Assembly: GCA_965371945.1 (NCBI GenBank)
Contig: CBDVAK010000199.1
Span: 1-6,712 of the forward strand
Length of the DNA: 6,712 bases
From: CBDVAK01 sp965371945
GTDB taxonomy: Bacteria > Pseudomonadota > Gammaproteobacteria > Competibacterales > JAHEDQ01
Direction of reading: 5' to 3'
In this document: positions 1-6,613 of the stretch, in pieces
Position numbering within the stretch: position 1 is the first letter of the stretch
How the letters are laid out: every line of letters starts with the position of its first letter
Program-made: the position numbers and the translations under genes
Notes under the pieces: model-generated
Told to the model about the DNA's origin: nothing
The model's database searches: none
Seen by the model: only the letters and a program-made list of their open reading frames with translations

Positions 1-37
1 CAGCCTCCTAGCTCGATTCCAGGGCGTTCGAAGAATC

Positions 38-67
38 AGCCCTCCCTTTCGGGAGGGCTATTTTGTT
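38..67. terminator. Intrinsic terminator at the end of phaR, probably bidirectional
   Basis: A perfect 9-bp stem, AGCCCTCCC (38-46) with GGGAGGGCT (51-59), closes a TTTC loop. On the plus strand it is followed by ATTTTGTT, a fair T-tract, so it best fits termination of a plus-strand gene arriving from outside the window. On the minus strand it is followed by GATTCTTCG, a weaker T-tract, and it would end the pha operon. The phaR stop codon (58-60) lies inside the stem. A terminator shared by convergent genes is the simplest reading. Positions 1-37 show nothing else. Confidence 0.8.
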
Positions 68-564
68 GTGCGGCTGCGCGCCGGACCGGTTTCATCACCA
101 ACGGATTCCGCAGGGGTCTTCTGGTAGAGGCTCTCCTGCATGGTTTTCCAGATACGCAGGTTCTGCTCGGCCATATCCGACATGATGGTCAGTGGATTGA
201 CTCCCTTGCCTACCTGGCTCGTGCCGCCAAGGCGTTCACGGACCTGACCGGCCTGTTCGACGAATCCACGCAGACTCTGCTCGAGAAAGCGACCCACCAG
301 GCCCTGCATCGAATCGCCATAGCTGCGGATGATGTGGGCCAACAATTCGGTGGAGAAAATTGGGTTGCCCTGCTCTTCCTGCTCGCTGATGATCTGCAGC
401 AGGATGGTGCGGGTGATGTCGTCACCAGAGCGCGCGTCGACGACCTGGAAACCAACGCTTTCAAGCACCAGACGCTTGACATCGTCGAGCGTGATATAGC
501 TGCTGATGGCGGTGTCGTAAAGCCGCCTGTTCGGGTATTTCTTGACGATTCGGACGTTGCTCAT
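58..564 (-). CDS. phaR: Polyhydroxyalkanoate synthesis repressor PhaR
   Basis: This 168-residue protein is a PHA-responsive DNA-binding repressor. In characterised relatives it represses phasin and its own genes, and it is released when it binds nascent PHA granules. Residues about 5-64 form the PHB_acc_N DNA-binding domain, beginning with the hallmark KKYPNRRLYDT (8-18) and followed by ITLDDVK. Residues about 68-107 fit the PHB_acc domain (STELLAHIIRSYGDSMQG, then FLEQSLRGF). The C-terminal tail carries a MAEQNLRIWKTMQE helix and then a polar end. GAGGG lies 4 nt before the ATG, which supports this start. The gene follows phaB by 31 nt on the same strand, so the two are probably co-transcribed. 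The stop codon lies in the terminator stem. The family assignment is firm; autoregulation here is inferred from relatives. Confidence 0.95.
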   Translation of the reverse strand: MSNVRIVKKYPNRRLYDTAISSYITLDDVKRLVLESVGFQVVDARSGDDITRTILLQIISEQEEQGNPIFSTELLAHIIRSYGDSMQGLVGRFLEQSLRGFVEQAGQVRERLGGTSQVGKGVNPLTIMSDMAEQNLRIWKTMQESLYQKTPAESVGDETGPARSRTTK

Positions 565-595
565 GATTCCCTCGTGACCGGCATGCGGGCGACCA

Positions 596-1345
596 TCAAC
601 TCATGTACTGCCCGCCATTGATCGAGAAATTGGCGCCGGTGACGAACCCCGCTTCATCATCGGTCAAAAACGCCACCGTTCTTGCGATCTCTTCGGGCCT
701 GCCAAGTCTGCCCACCGGAATCTGCGCCACGATCTTGCCGCGAACCTCCTCGGGGATCGCCATCACCATGTCGGTACCGATATAGCCCGGCGATATGGTA
801 TTGACGGTAACACCCTTGCGTGCCCCTTCCTGGGCCACTGCCATGGTAAAACCATGGATGCCGGCCTTGGCCGCCGAATAGTTGGCCTGTCCAAACTGTC
901 CTTTCTGACCGTTCAAGGAGGAAATGTTGACAATCCGCCCCCAACCACGTTCGCACATCGGCTCGAAAACCTGGCGCGTCATGTTGAACACACTGTCGAG
1001 GTTGGTACGCAGCACGGCGTCCCAGCTGTCCTTGCCCATCTTCTTGAGAACGGCATCCCGGGTGATTCCGGCATTGTTGACCACGATATCAACCGGGCCC
1101 ATGCCCTCCTCGACGGCTCGCACCAAATCCGCACAGGAATCGAAATCAGCAACATCGACCGGGAAAATTTCGAATTCGTAGCCATCATCCTTCATTTTCC
1201 GCCGCCAGTTCCTGGCAGCCTCTTCCACGGCCGAATAGTAGGCACAAGCCACCCGCCGGCCTTGCGCATGCAGCGCCTTGCACATGGCTGTACCCAGGCC
1301 ACCGTCACCACCCGTTACAATGGCTACTCTTGCCGAGTTCTGCAT
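596..1345 (-). CDS. phaB: Acetoacetyl-CoA reductase PhaB (NADPH-dependent SDR)
   Basis: PhaB reduces acetoacetyl-CoA to (R)-3-hydroxybutyryl-CoA, the monomer for PHA synthase, in the cytoplasm. The 249 residues are a complete short-chain dehydrogenase of normal length for PhaB. The visible motifs are the cofactor loop TGGDGGLG (11-18), NNAG (90-93), the catalytic tetrad Asn115, Ser143, Tyr156 and Lys160 (YSAAK), and the PGYIGTDM segment (186-193). The stretch GRIVNISSLNGQKGQFGQ (136-153) is nearly identical to characterised PhaB and separates it from the fatty-acid FabG reductases. The start is ATG with AGGA (1356-1359) 10 nt upstream, which is a rather long spacing. The gene lies directly downstream of the phaA remnant and 31 nt before phaR. 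No truncation or missing catalytic residue is seen. Confidence 0.95.
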   Translation of the reverse strand: MQNSARVAIVTGGDGGLGTAMCKALHAQGRRVACAYYSAVEEAARNWRRKMKDDGYEFEIFPVDVADFDSCADLVRAVEEGMGPVDIVVNNAGITRDAVLKKMGKDSWDAVLRTNLDSVFNMTRQVFEPMCERGWGRIVNISSLNGQKGQFGQANYSAAKAGIHGFTMAVAQEGARKGVTVNTISPGYIGTDMVMAIPEEVRGKIVAQIPVGRLGRPEEIARTVAFLTDDEAGFVTGANFSINGGQYMS

Positions 1346-1404
1346 TTCTCACACATCCTGTTTATTGATACAAGAAACCGAATCGCCCCGGGAGCCTGCC
1401 GGAT

Positions 1405-1552
1405 CTATCGTTCGACCGCCAAAGCGATACCCATACCGCCACCGATACACAACATTGCCAATCCCTAGGAGGCTGGCTGGCGTTCCGGCCAAAGCCCCTC
1501 TAAACTTGCTGATTGGGGTACGCGCCGCTGATGCCATGACAACGTCACTCAT
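1405..1552 (-). pseudogene. phaA: Remnant of acetyl-CoA acetyltransferase (thiolase) phaA with a large internal deletion
   Basis: The first 30 codons from ATG 1552 read MSDVVMASAARTPISKFRGA and then LAGTPASLLG, a standard thiolase N-terminus. From 1464, in the +1 frame, 19 codons read GLAMLCIGGGMGIALAVER and end in TAG (1407-1405), which is the almost invariant thiolase C-terminus. A normal enzyme of about 390 residues would have roughly 340 further codons between them. The active-site Cys near residue 89 and the His near 350 are therefore gone. The product cannot condense acetyl-CoA. Read straight through, the start frame gives a 67-residue chimeric peptide ending at 1349, 3 nt before phaB. 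GGAGG (1560-1564) remains 7 nt before the ATG. Position next to phaB supports phaA over another thiolase. A true deletion or an assembly error could both explain it. Confidence 0.85.
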
Positions 1553-1559
1553 CACTGAT

Positions 1560-1564
1560 CCTCC
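1560..1564 (-). promoter_or_regulatory. Shine-Dalgarno of the broken phaA
   Basis: GGAGG on the minus strand lies 7 nt upstream of ATG 1552. It fixes the original phaA start over the open reading frame upstream (to 1624), which lacks thiolase-like residues. It is intact, so the short chimeric peptide could still be translated ahead of phaB. Confidence 0.7.
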
Positions 1565-1594
1565 GGGATCGGCCTGTATCAGAGTCTGGCGCGC

Positions 1595-1610
1595 CTGTCG
1601 GTACCGACAG
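1595..1610. promoter_or_regulatory. Perfect 16-bp palindrome, possible operator with LexA-like spacing
   Basis: CTGTCGGTACCGACAG is self-complementary over all 16 bases with no loop. It lies 43-58 nt upstream of the phaA remnant start, in the divergent region. It matches the gammaproteobacterial LexA core CTGT-N8-ACAG. Its centre is CGGTACCG rather than the AT-rich centre of good LexA boxes, and the flanks lack the TA...TA extension, so LexA binding is doubtful. Another dimeric repressor is equally possible. Only the symmetry is seen; the operator role is inferred from position. Confidence 0.4.
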
Positions 1611-1639
1611 TGTAAGGTGGTCATCCACTATCAAGCCCC

Positions 1640-1660
1640 ATTATGCTGCGGTGCAATAAT
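1640..1660. promoter_or_regulatory. Candidate PhaR operator overlapping divergent -10-like elements
   Basis: CTGCGGTGCAA (1646-1656) contains TGC-N3-GCA, which resembles the TGC/GCA inverted repeats reported for PhaR operators in PHA-storing bacteria. It is flanked by CATAAT on the minus strand (1640-1645) and AATAAT on the plus strand (1655-1660), each 5/6 to the sigma-70 -10 consensus and facing outward. No good -35 hexamer stands at 16-18 nt for either, so the promoters are weakly supported. The site lies between the pha operon and the channel gene, where a shared control element would be expected. Confidence 0.35.
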
Positions 1661-1790
1661 GAAACTACGGGGTGTTCCTGTCAACCAAACCCGGCCGATC
1701 GGATACCTGCACAGGGCCGCTGATGGCGTCGTCCGTTGATGGCCGGCCGAGTCACTACCACACTCAGCAAACCACACAAGACCAACACCT

Positions 1791-1794
1791 GGAG
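1791..1794 (+). promoter_or_regulatory. Shine-Dalgarno that fixes the channel gene start
   Basis: GGAG stands 6 nt before ATG 1801. The reading frame stays open upstream to a GTG at 1672, but that start has no comparable site and would put 43 polar residues in front of a clear signal peptide. ATG 1801 is therefore preferred. Confidence 0.8.
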
Positions 1795-1800
1795 ATCAAC

Positions 1801-4197
1801 ATGCCCGCGCCTCACCCGCTAAGCGCCACCCGGCATCTGGCGATGCTGCTGTTGGCGCTGCTGTTGCTTGCTGCGTCGACACAGGCTTCCGCTGCCGGAG
1901 CGGCCATGCTGGCTGCCGCATCGGGTGGCGGGGACAGCAGCGAACAAGCTGTTGCTATACCGGCTGATCTCACCGTCGAAGAACGCGAGGCGCTGCTGGC
2001 CCGCCTCAGCGACGAGCAGGTTCGCGAGCTGATGCTGCAAACGCTGCTGCGCGACGCACCGTCAAATACTGCCGGGCAGGAGCAGGGCCTGCTGGGCAAC
2101 CTGGAAGCTCGATCGGCAATCATCACCAAAAACCTGGGTGCGATGTTCGCGGCAGCACCCCAAGTGCCCGCCATGGTGCCTTTTTTCTTCGACCGCCTGA
2201 TACCCGAGGGCAAGGGTTTCGGCATGCTGGTTTTGATCATTCTCGGAATCGCCGGGATTTTTGCGGCCGGCATGGCCGCCGAATGGCTGGTCAGGCGCTT
2301 GACCCGGGCAACCGCCGAGCGCCTCGCTGCCGCCAACCCGCAGACCTATTCGGGCCGGCTGGGTTACGTGGCCCTGCGGCTGTTGGTCGACCTGTTCGCG
2401 CTAGCCGCATTCATGGGCGCCACCATCGCTACATTCTTCTTACTCTACCGCGGCTACCCACCAGTCCGCCTGACCGTGTTTGCGCTGATCACCGGGGTGA
2501 TGATGGTACGCCTGGTGTCGCTGACCTGTCGTTTCGTGTTTGCGAGCAAACGCCCCGAACTACGGATAGTGCCACTCGCTGACAGCGATGCCACCGCCAT
2601 CCACAAGGGCCTGATCCGGCTGACGATCTTTGCCAGTGCCGCTTTCCTGTTCGGATTTCTGCAGATGGATCTGGGTTTCGAAGAGGCGATGGGAAGCAAG
2701 GCTCCCGGAAACCTTTACATGGTAGCCATGTGGACCGTGTTCTGTGCACTGCTGGCGACCGGAATCTGGAAACACCGGCAACCCATCGCCGGCCTGATAC
2801 GCGGCTCCTGGAACCCGGAATCGATGGAGGGACGCATCCGCGGCTGGGTTTCCGGGGTCTGGCACATAATCGGTATCATCCTGGTGCTGTCGGTGTGGCT
2901 GATCGCCATCCTCAGCGCCATGCTCGGCCAACAGGGCGTGCTGGCAGCCGCGCTCGGCAGCCTGCTGCTGTTGGTGGCCGTGCCGCTGGCCGATGCCCTG
3001 ATCTACAACCTGGTGTGCGAGCGTTCACGCCAGCGAGCGGCTGCTCTCAGCGAGGCCACCACCACCGCTGATACCGGGACTGCGGATGAAACAGACGCCG
3101 CGGTTGCCAACACCGGCACGGAGGCGGCCACTAGTGCAAGAGGCTACGAAACCGTCATCATCCGCATCGCGCGAATATCACTGACGCTGGTGGGCGCGGT
3201 ACTGCTGGCCTCGTTGTGGGGGGTCAACATCTTCGAGCTTTCGACCACCGGCGTCGGCAGCAAATTGACCGGCACGATCATCCACATCGGCGTCACCATA
3301 ATGCTCGCCTATCTCGCCTGGGAAGTGATCAAGCGAATGATCGAACGTCAACTCGGGCCGGACGATGATGCGCATGCCGGGCCCGGTGGCGAGGGTGGTG
3401 AAGGTGGTGGCACCGGTGCATCACGGATCAAGACCCTGCTGCCGCTGGTGCGCAAGTTTCTGTTCATCACTCTGGTGACGATGACCGGCATGGTAGTGCT
3501 TTCCTCGCTGGGCATTGACATAGGGCCACTGATGGCCGGCGCCGGAATGCTCGGTCTGGCAGTGGGTTTTGGTGCACAGACGCTGGTCAAGGACGTGCTG
3601 TCAGGTATGTTCTTTCTGATGGACGACGCCTTCCGGGTCGGCGAGTACATCGACATCGGCCTGGTCAAGGGTACCGTGGAGAAAATCTCGGTGCGATCAC
3701 TGCAGATGCGCCACCACAACGGTCCTGTACATACCGTGCCGTACGGCGAGATTCAATACTGCACCAACTTCAGTCGCGACTGGGCGATCATGAAGTTCGA
3801 ACTGCGCATACCCTTCGAAACCGACGTCGACATGGTACGACGTCTGATCAAGAAGGTGGGTATAGAAATGGCGGCTGACGAGGAACTGGGGGCATTGTTG
3901 CTGGAGCCGATGAAATCACAAGGCGTCAACCGTATGGACGATTCAGCATTTATCGTGCGTTGCAAGTTCACCTCGATACCGGGCCAGCAGTTCTATCTGC
4001 GGCGCGAGGCCTATGCCCGAATCCAGGCCAAGTTTGAGGAGAAAGGCATCAAATTCGCACCGAAGCGGGTGATCGTCGAAACCGCTTCAGCAGGAGGGGA
4101 AGCTGCACCCGCCCTGACCGCAGCCGTGGCCGGCGCCGCGGCGGCCGCGGCCGCTGAGGAACCTGCGCAGGGAGCAGCCGCCGACGACCGTGGCTGA
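1801..4197 (+). CDS. Large MscS-family mechanosensitive channel, YbiO-like
   Basis: This 798-residue inner-membrane protein should open under membrane tension to release solutes on osmotic downshock. A signal peptide (LAMLLLALLLLAAS core at 13-26, likely cleavage after ASA at 31) precedes a short charged periplasmic helix (about 57-86). About ten hydrophobic segments follow, near 141-163, 190-216, 222-244, 271-289, 303-321, 351-372, 378-401, 455-473, 490-508 and 549-570. The pore helix and MscS beta domain then span about 572-760. The pore region AGAGMLGLAVGFGAQTLVKD (579-598) is the conserved MscS TM3. Layout and length resemble E. coli YbiO (741 residues) more than the 286-residue MscS. Two low-complexity loops (about 415-447 Thr/Ala/Asp; 520-541 Gly/Glu/Asp) and an Ala-rich tail (768-798) are lineage-type additions. 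The gene diverges from the pha operon and overlaps the next gene by 8 nt. The family is firm; the subfamily is from memory. Confidence 0.92.
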   Translation: MPAPHPLSATRHLAMLLLALLLLAASTQASAAGAAMLAAASGGGDSSEQAVAIPADLTVEEREALLARLSDEQVRELMLQTLLRDAPSNTAGQEQGLLGNLEARSAIITKNLGAMFAAAPQVPAMVPFFFDRLIPEGKGFGMLVLIILGIAGIFAAGMAAEWLVRRLTRATAERLAAANPQTYSGRLGYVALRLLVDLFALAAFMGATIATFFLLYRGYPPVRLTVFALITGVMMVRLVSLTCRFVFASKRPELRIVPLADSDATAIHKGLIRLTIFASAAFLFGFLQMDLGFEEAMGSKAPGNLYMVAMWTVFCALLATGIWKHRQPIAGLIRGSWNPESMEGRIRGWVSGVWHIIGIILVLSVWLIAILSAMLGQQGVLAAALGSLLLLVAVPLADALIYNLVCERSRQRAAALSEATTTADTGTADETDAAVANTGTEAATSARGYETVIIRIARISLTLVGAVLLASLWGVNIFELSTTGVGSKLTGTIIHIGVTIMLAYLAWEVIKRMIERQLGPDDDAHAGPGGEGGEGGGTGASRIKTLLPLVRKFLFITLVTMTGMVVLSSLGIDIGPLMAGAGMLGLAVGFGAQTLVKDVLSGMFFLMDDAFRVGEYIDIGLVKGTVEKISVRSLQMRHHNGPVHTVPYGEIQYCTNFSRDWAIMKFELRIPFETDVDMVRRLIKKVGIEMAADEELGALLLEPMKSQGVNRMDDSAFIVRCKFTSIPGQQFYLRREAYARIQAKFEEKGIKFAPKRVIVETASAGGEAAPALTAAVAGAAAAAAAEEPAQGAAADDRG

Positions 4198-4786
4198 GAC
4201 ACCGGCCCGGTTGGCAACCAGGGGAGTCAATCGCTACCTGCTGATGCGTCATGGCCAGAGTCAGGCCAATGTTGCCGGTTTGATCATCAGTGATCCGGCG
4301 ACAGGAACACAGCGCTACGGCCTGACCGAAAAGGGCCGCAACCAGGTGCGGGCCACGCTCGGGCAATACAGCGGCCCCGGCCCAAGCGCGGTGTACAGCT
4401 CGGATTTTCTGCGTGCACGTGAAACCGCCGACCTGGCTGCCGAGGGCTTTGGTATCGCCACCGTGACCTTACGCAGCGAACTGCGTGAGCGCCGGTTCGG
4501 GGCGCTGGAAGGAAACGATTCCAGCCACTACCAGGAAGTCTGGCGACAGGACCAGGACGACACCGCCAACCCTGACCCGGGGATCGAGAGTGTTTACGCC
4601 GTGTCCGCGAGGGTCTCTGCGCTGATCCACGAACTGGAACAACGGCACCATGGCGAGACCCTGCTGCTGGTGTCCCACGGCGACACCCTGCAGATCCTGC
4701 AGACCCTTTTCGCCGACACACCCGCGAACCGCCATCGTGACCTTCCCCACCTGCAACTGGCGGAGATCCGAGCGCTCGAGCCTTAA
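4190..4786 (+). CDS. Histidine phosphatase (phosphoglycerate mutase-like), substrate unknown
   Basis: This 198-residue cytoplasmic protein belongs to the histidine phosphatase (branch 1) superfamily, which transfers phosphate through a phosphohistidine. The signature is LLMRHGQSQAN (17-27), with Arg20 and nucleophile His21. It is followed by YSSDFLRARETA (69-80, Arg75), the acid motif LRERRFGALEG (98-108, Glu100 as probable proton donor) and VSHGD (161-165, His163). All core residues are present. Length and the ERRFG-LEG motif fit broad-specificity PhoE/CobC-type members, but the substrate cannot be read from the sequence. The GTG start overlaps the channel stop as GTGGCTGA. The nearest GGGAG is 15 nt away, so translation probably depends on coupling to the channel gene. 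TTG 4211 is a possible alternative start. The gene ends 4 nt from the convergent exporter gene. Confidence 0.88.
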   Translation: MAETPARLATRGVNRYLLMRHGQSQANVAGLIISDPATGTQRYGLTEKGRNQVRATLGQYSGPGPSAVYSSDFLRARETADLAAEGFGIATVTLRSELRERRFGALEGNDSSHYQEVWRQDQDDTANPDPGIESVYAVSARVSALIHELEQRHHGETLLLVSHGDTLQILQTLFADTPANRHRDLPHLQLAEIRALEP

Positions 4787-4790
4787 GGGC

Positions 4791-6608
4791 TCAGGGTGGC
4801 TGATCGCGATCCTGTTCGATTTCCCGCTGCCGCTGTTGCAACTGCAAACGCCACAGATGGGCGTAGAGACCGTGGTCGGCCAGCAGGGTCTCATGGTCAC
4901 CCTGCTCGACGATGTGCCCACCATCCATGACCAGAATCCGATCGGCATCGATGATGGTCGACAAACGATGCGCAATCACCAGCGTGGTGGTCCCCGACGA
5001 CACCTGGCGCATGGCCGCCAGTATGGCCTGCTCGGAACGGGAATCGAGGCTGGAGGTGGCCTCGTCGAAGACCAGTATGCGCGGCTTCTTGAGTATGACG
5101 CGGGCGATGGCAACCCGCTGTTTTTCGCCACCGGATAGCTTCAAGCCGCGTTCTCCGACCATGGTATCGTAGCCATCCGGCAGGCCGCTGATGAACTCGT
5201 GTATGTCGGCGAACCGCGCGGCCTGCTCGACCTCCGCCAGACTGGCATCGGGGCGGGCATAGCGAATGTTGTAGAGAATACTGTCGTTGAACAACACGGT
5301 GTCCTGGGGGACCATGCCGATGGCGCGGCGCAGGCTCGCCTGGGTCACATCACGCACATCCTGCCCATCGATGCGGATGCTGCCGCCAGTCACGTCGTAG
5401 AATCGAAACAACAATCGCGACAGTGTCGATTTGCCCGCGCCCGACGGACCCACCACAGCCAGCTTGTGACCCGGCTCGATCGCGAAACTCACCTGATGCA
5501 ATATCGGCCGCTCCGCCTGATAGCTGAAATCCACCCCGTCGAACTCCACCCTGGCCGCGCTGACCTCGAGCGCGCGGGCGCCGGGCCGGTCGTCGATCTC
5601 CTGCACCTCATCCAGCAGACGAAACACCATGTCCATATCTGCCAGGGCGTACTTGACCGCACGATAGACCACCCCCAGAAAACCCAGCGGCATGAAAAGC
5701 TGCAACATCATGGTGTTGATCAGCACCAGGTCACCCATAGACAAGCGCCCCGTAACCACGCCCCGGGATGCCAGTATCATGATTGCAGTGACCCCGACCG
5801 CAATGATCACCCCCTGGCCCATATTGAGCAGCGACATGGTCTGCTGGCTCTTGACCGCTGCCTCTTCCCAACGCGTCAGGGTGCGGTCGTAGCGGCGCAT
5901 CTCCAACGCCTCATTGTTGAAATACTTGACCGTTTCATAGTTGAGCAAGCCGTCCACAGCGTGATCGTTGGCTTGCGAGTCCAGCGCATTCATGCTGTGC
6001 CGATAGTGCATACGCCATTCGGTCATGGTCAGCGTGAAGGTGATGTAGAGTCCAACCGTCACGAACACAACCACCGCGAACTGCGCCGGGTAGCGACCCA
6101 GCAGAATTGCCGCCACCAGCACGAACTCGGCGGCGGTGGGCAGCATCGTGAATACCAGGTAGTTGAGCAAGGAGCTGACGCTTTGTGTGCCCCGTTCAAG
6201 ATCACGGGAGACCGCACCGGTGCGCCTTTGCAGGTGATAGCGCAGCGACAATCCGTGCAGGTGTTCCAGCACCTGGTTGGAGAGGCGGTGCATGGCGAAG
6301 TACCTGACCCGGGCGAAGAAGATATCCCGCAACTCGTTGAATACGGAGGTCAACAGACGCAGTGCCCCGTAGGCGAGCAACAACCCCAGCGGCAATACCA
6401 CCATCGACGCCTGACCGGCATCGAGATGATCGACGATCCCCTTGAGCACCAGCGGCACTCCGACCATGGCCAGCTTGGCGATCACCAGGCTGGCCACTGC
6501 CAGCAGCACGCGGCCCCGGTACTCGAGCACATAGGGCAGGACGCGGCGCAGATTGGCCCAGTCGTGGCGGTTCTTGTGTGGCGCGCTGGTACGTCTCGAA
6601 GAGATCAC
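4791..6608 (-). CDS. Atm1/ABCB7-type ABC exporter (fused permease and ATPase)
   Basis: This 605-residue half-transporter acts as a homodimer in the inner membrane. Six hydrophobic segments lie in about 33-316, then a nucleotide-binding domain in about 353-590. ATPase motifs are Walker A GPSGAGKS (387-394), Q-loop Gln435, signature LSGGE (491-495), Walker B ILVFDE (511-516) and switch His547. The permease carries the Atm1 hallmarks NYETVKYFNNE (223-233) and AAVKSQ (250-255). The LLNMGQ stretch (260-265) has Asn262 and Gln265 at positions that, from memory, contact glutathione in Novosphingobium and yeast Atm1. Family members export glutathione-linked sulfur or heavy-metal compounds; the substrate here is inferred. 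The start is GTG 6608, with no clear Shine-Dalgarno and no ATG before residue 48. It follows the upstream stop by 5 nt, so coupling is likely. Conserved segments lie close to the start, so truncation is unlikely. Confidence 0.93.
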   Translation of the reverse strand: MISSRRTSAPHKNRHDWANLRRVLPYVLEYRGRVLLAVASLVIAKLAMVGVPLVLKGIVDHLDAGQASMVVLPLGLLLAYGALRLLTSVFNELRDIFFARVRYFAMHRLSNQVLEHLHGLSLRYHLQRRTGAVSRDLERGTQSVSSLLNYLVFTMLPTAAEFVLVAAILLGRYPAQFAVVVFVTVGLYITFTLTMTEWRMHYRHSMNALDSQANDHAVDGLLNYETVKYFNNEALEMRRYDRTLTRWEEAAVKSQQTMSLLNMGQGVIIAVGVTAIMILASRGVVTGRLSMGDLVLINTMMLQLFMPLGFLGVVYRAVKYALADMDMVFRLLDEVQEIDDRPGARALEVSAARVEFDGVDFSYQAERPILHQVSFAIEPGHKLAVVGPSGAGKSTLSRLLFRFYDVTGGSIRIDGQDVRDVTQASLRRAIGMVPQDTVLFNDSILYNIRYARPDASLAEVEQAARFADIHEFISGLPDGYDTMVGERGLKLSGGEKQRVAIARVILKKPRILVFDEATSSLDSRSEQAILAAMRQVSSGTTTLVIAHRLSTIIDADRILVMDGGHIVEQGDHETLLADHGLYAHLWRLQLQQRQREIEQDRDQPP

Positions 6609-6613
6609 GATGT

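Noticed and set aside
854..1468. Open reading frame of 204 codons on the plus strand
   Set aside because: It is antisense to phaB and the phaA remnant, whose motifs are unmistakable; no motif is seen in the antisense product.
1403..1470. Programmed frameshift that would restore a functional thiolase
   Set aside because: Roughly 340 codons including both catalytic residues are absent, so no frameshift could give an active enzyme.
1553..1624. Upstream in-frame extension of the phaA remnant to 1624
   Set aside because: The extra residues do not resemble a thiolase, and the GGAGG plus ATG at 1552 gives the usual thiolase N-terminus.
1672..1800. GTG 1672 as the start of the channel gene, adding 43 residues
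   Set aside because: There is no ribosome site at 1672, and the extension would bury a clear signal peptide that begins at ATG 1801 behind GGAG.
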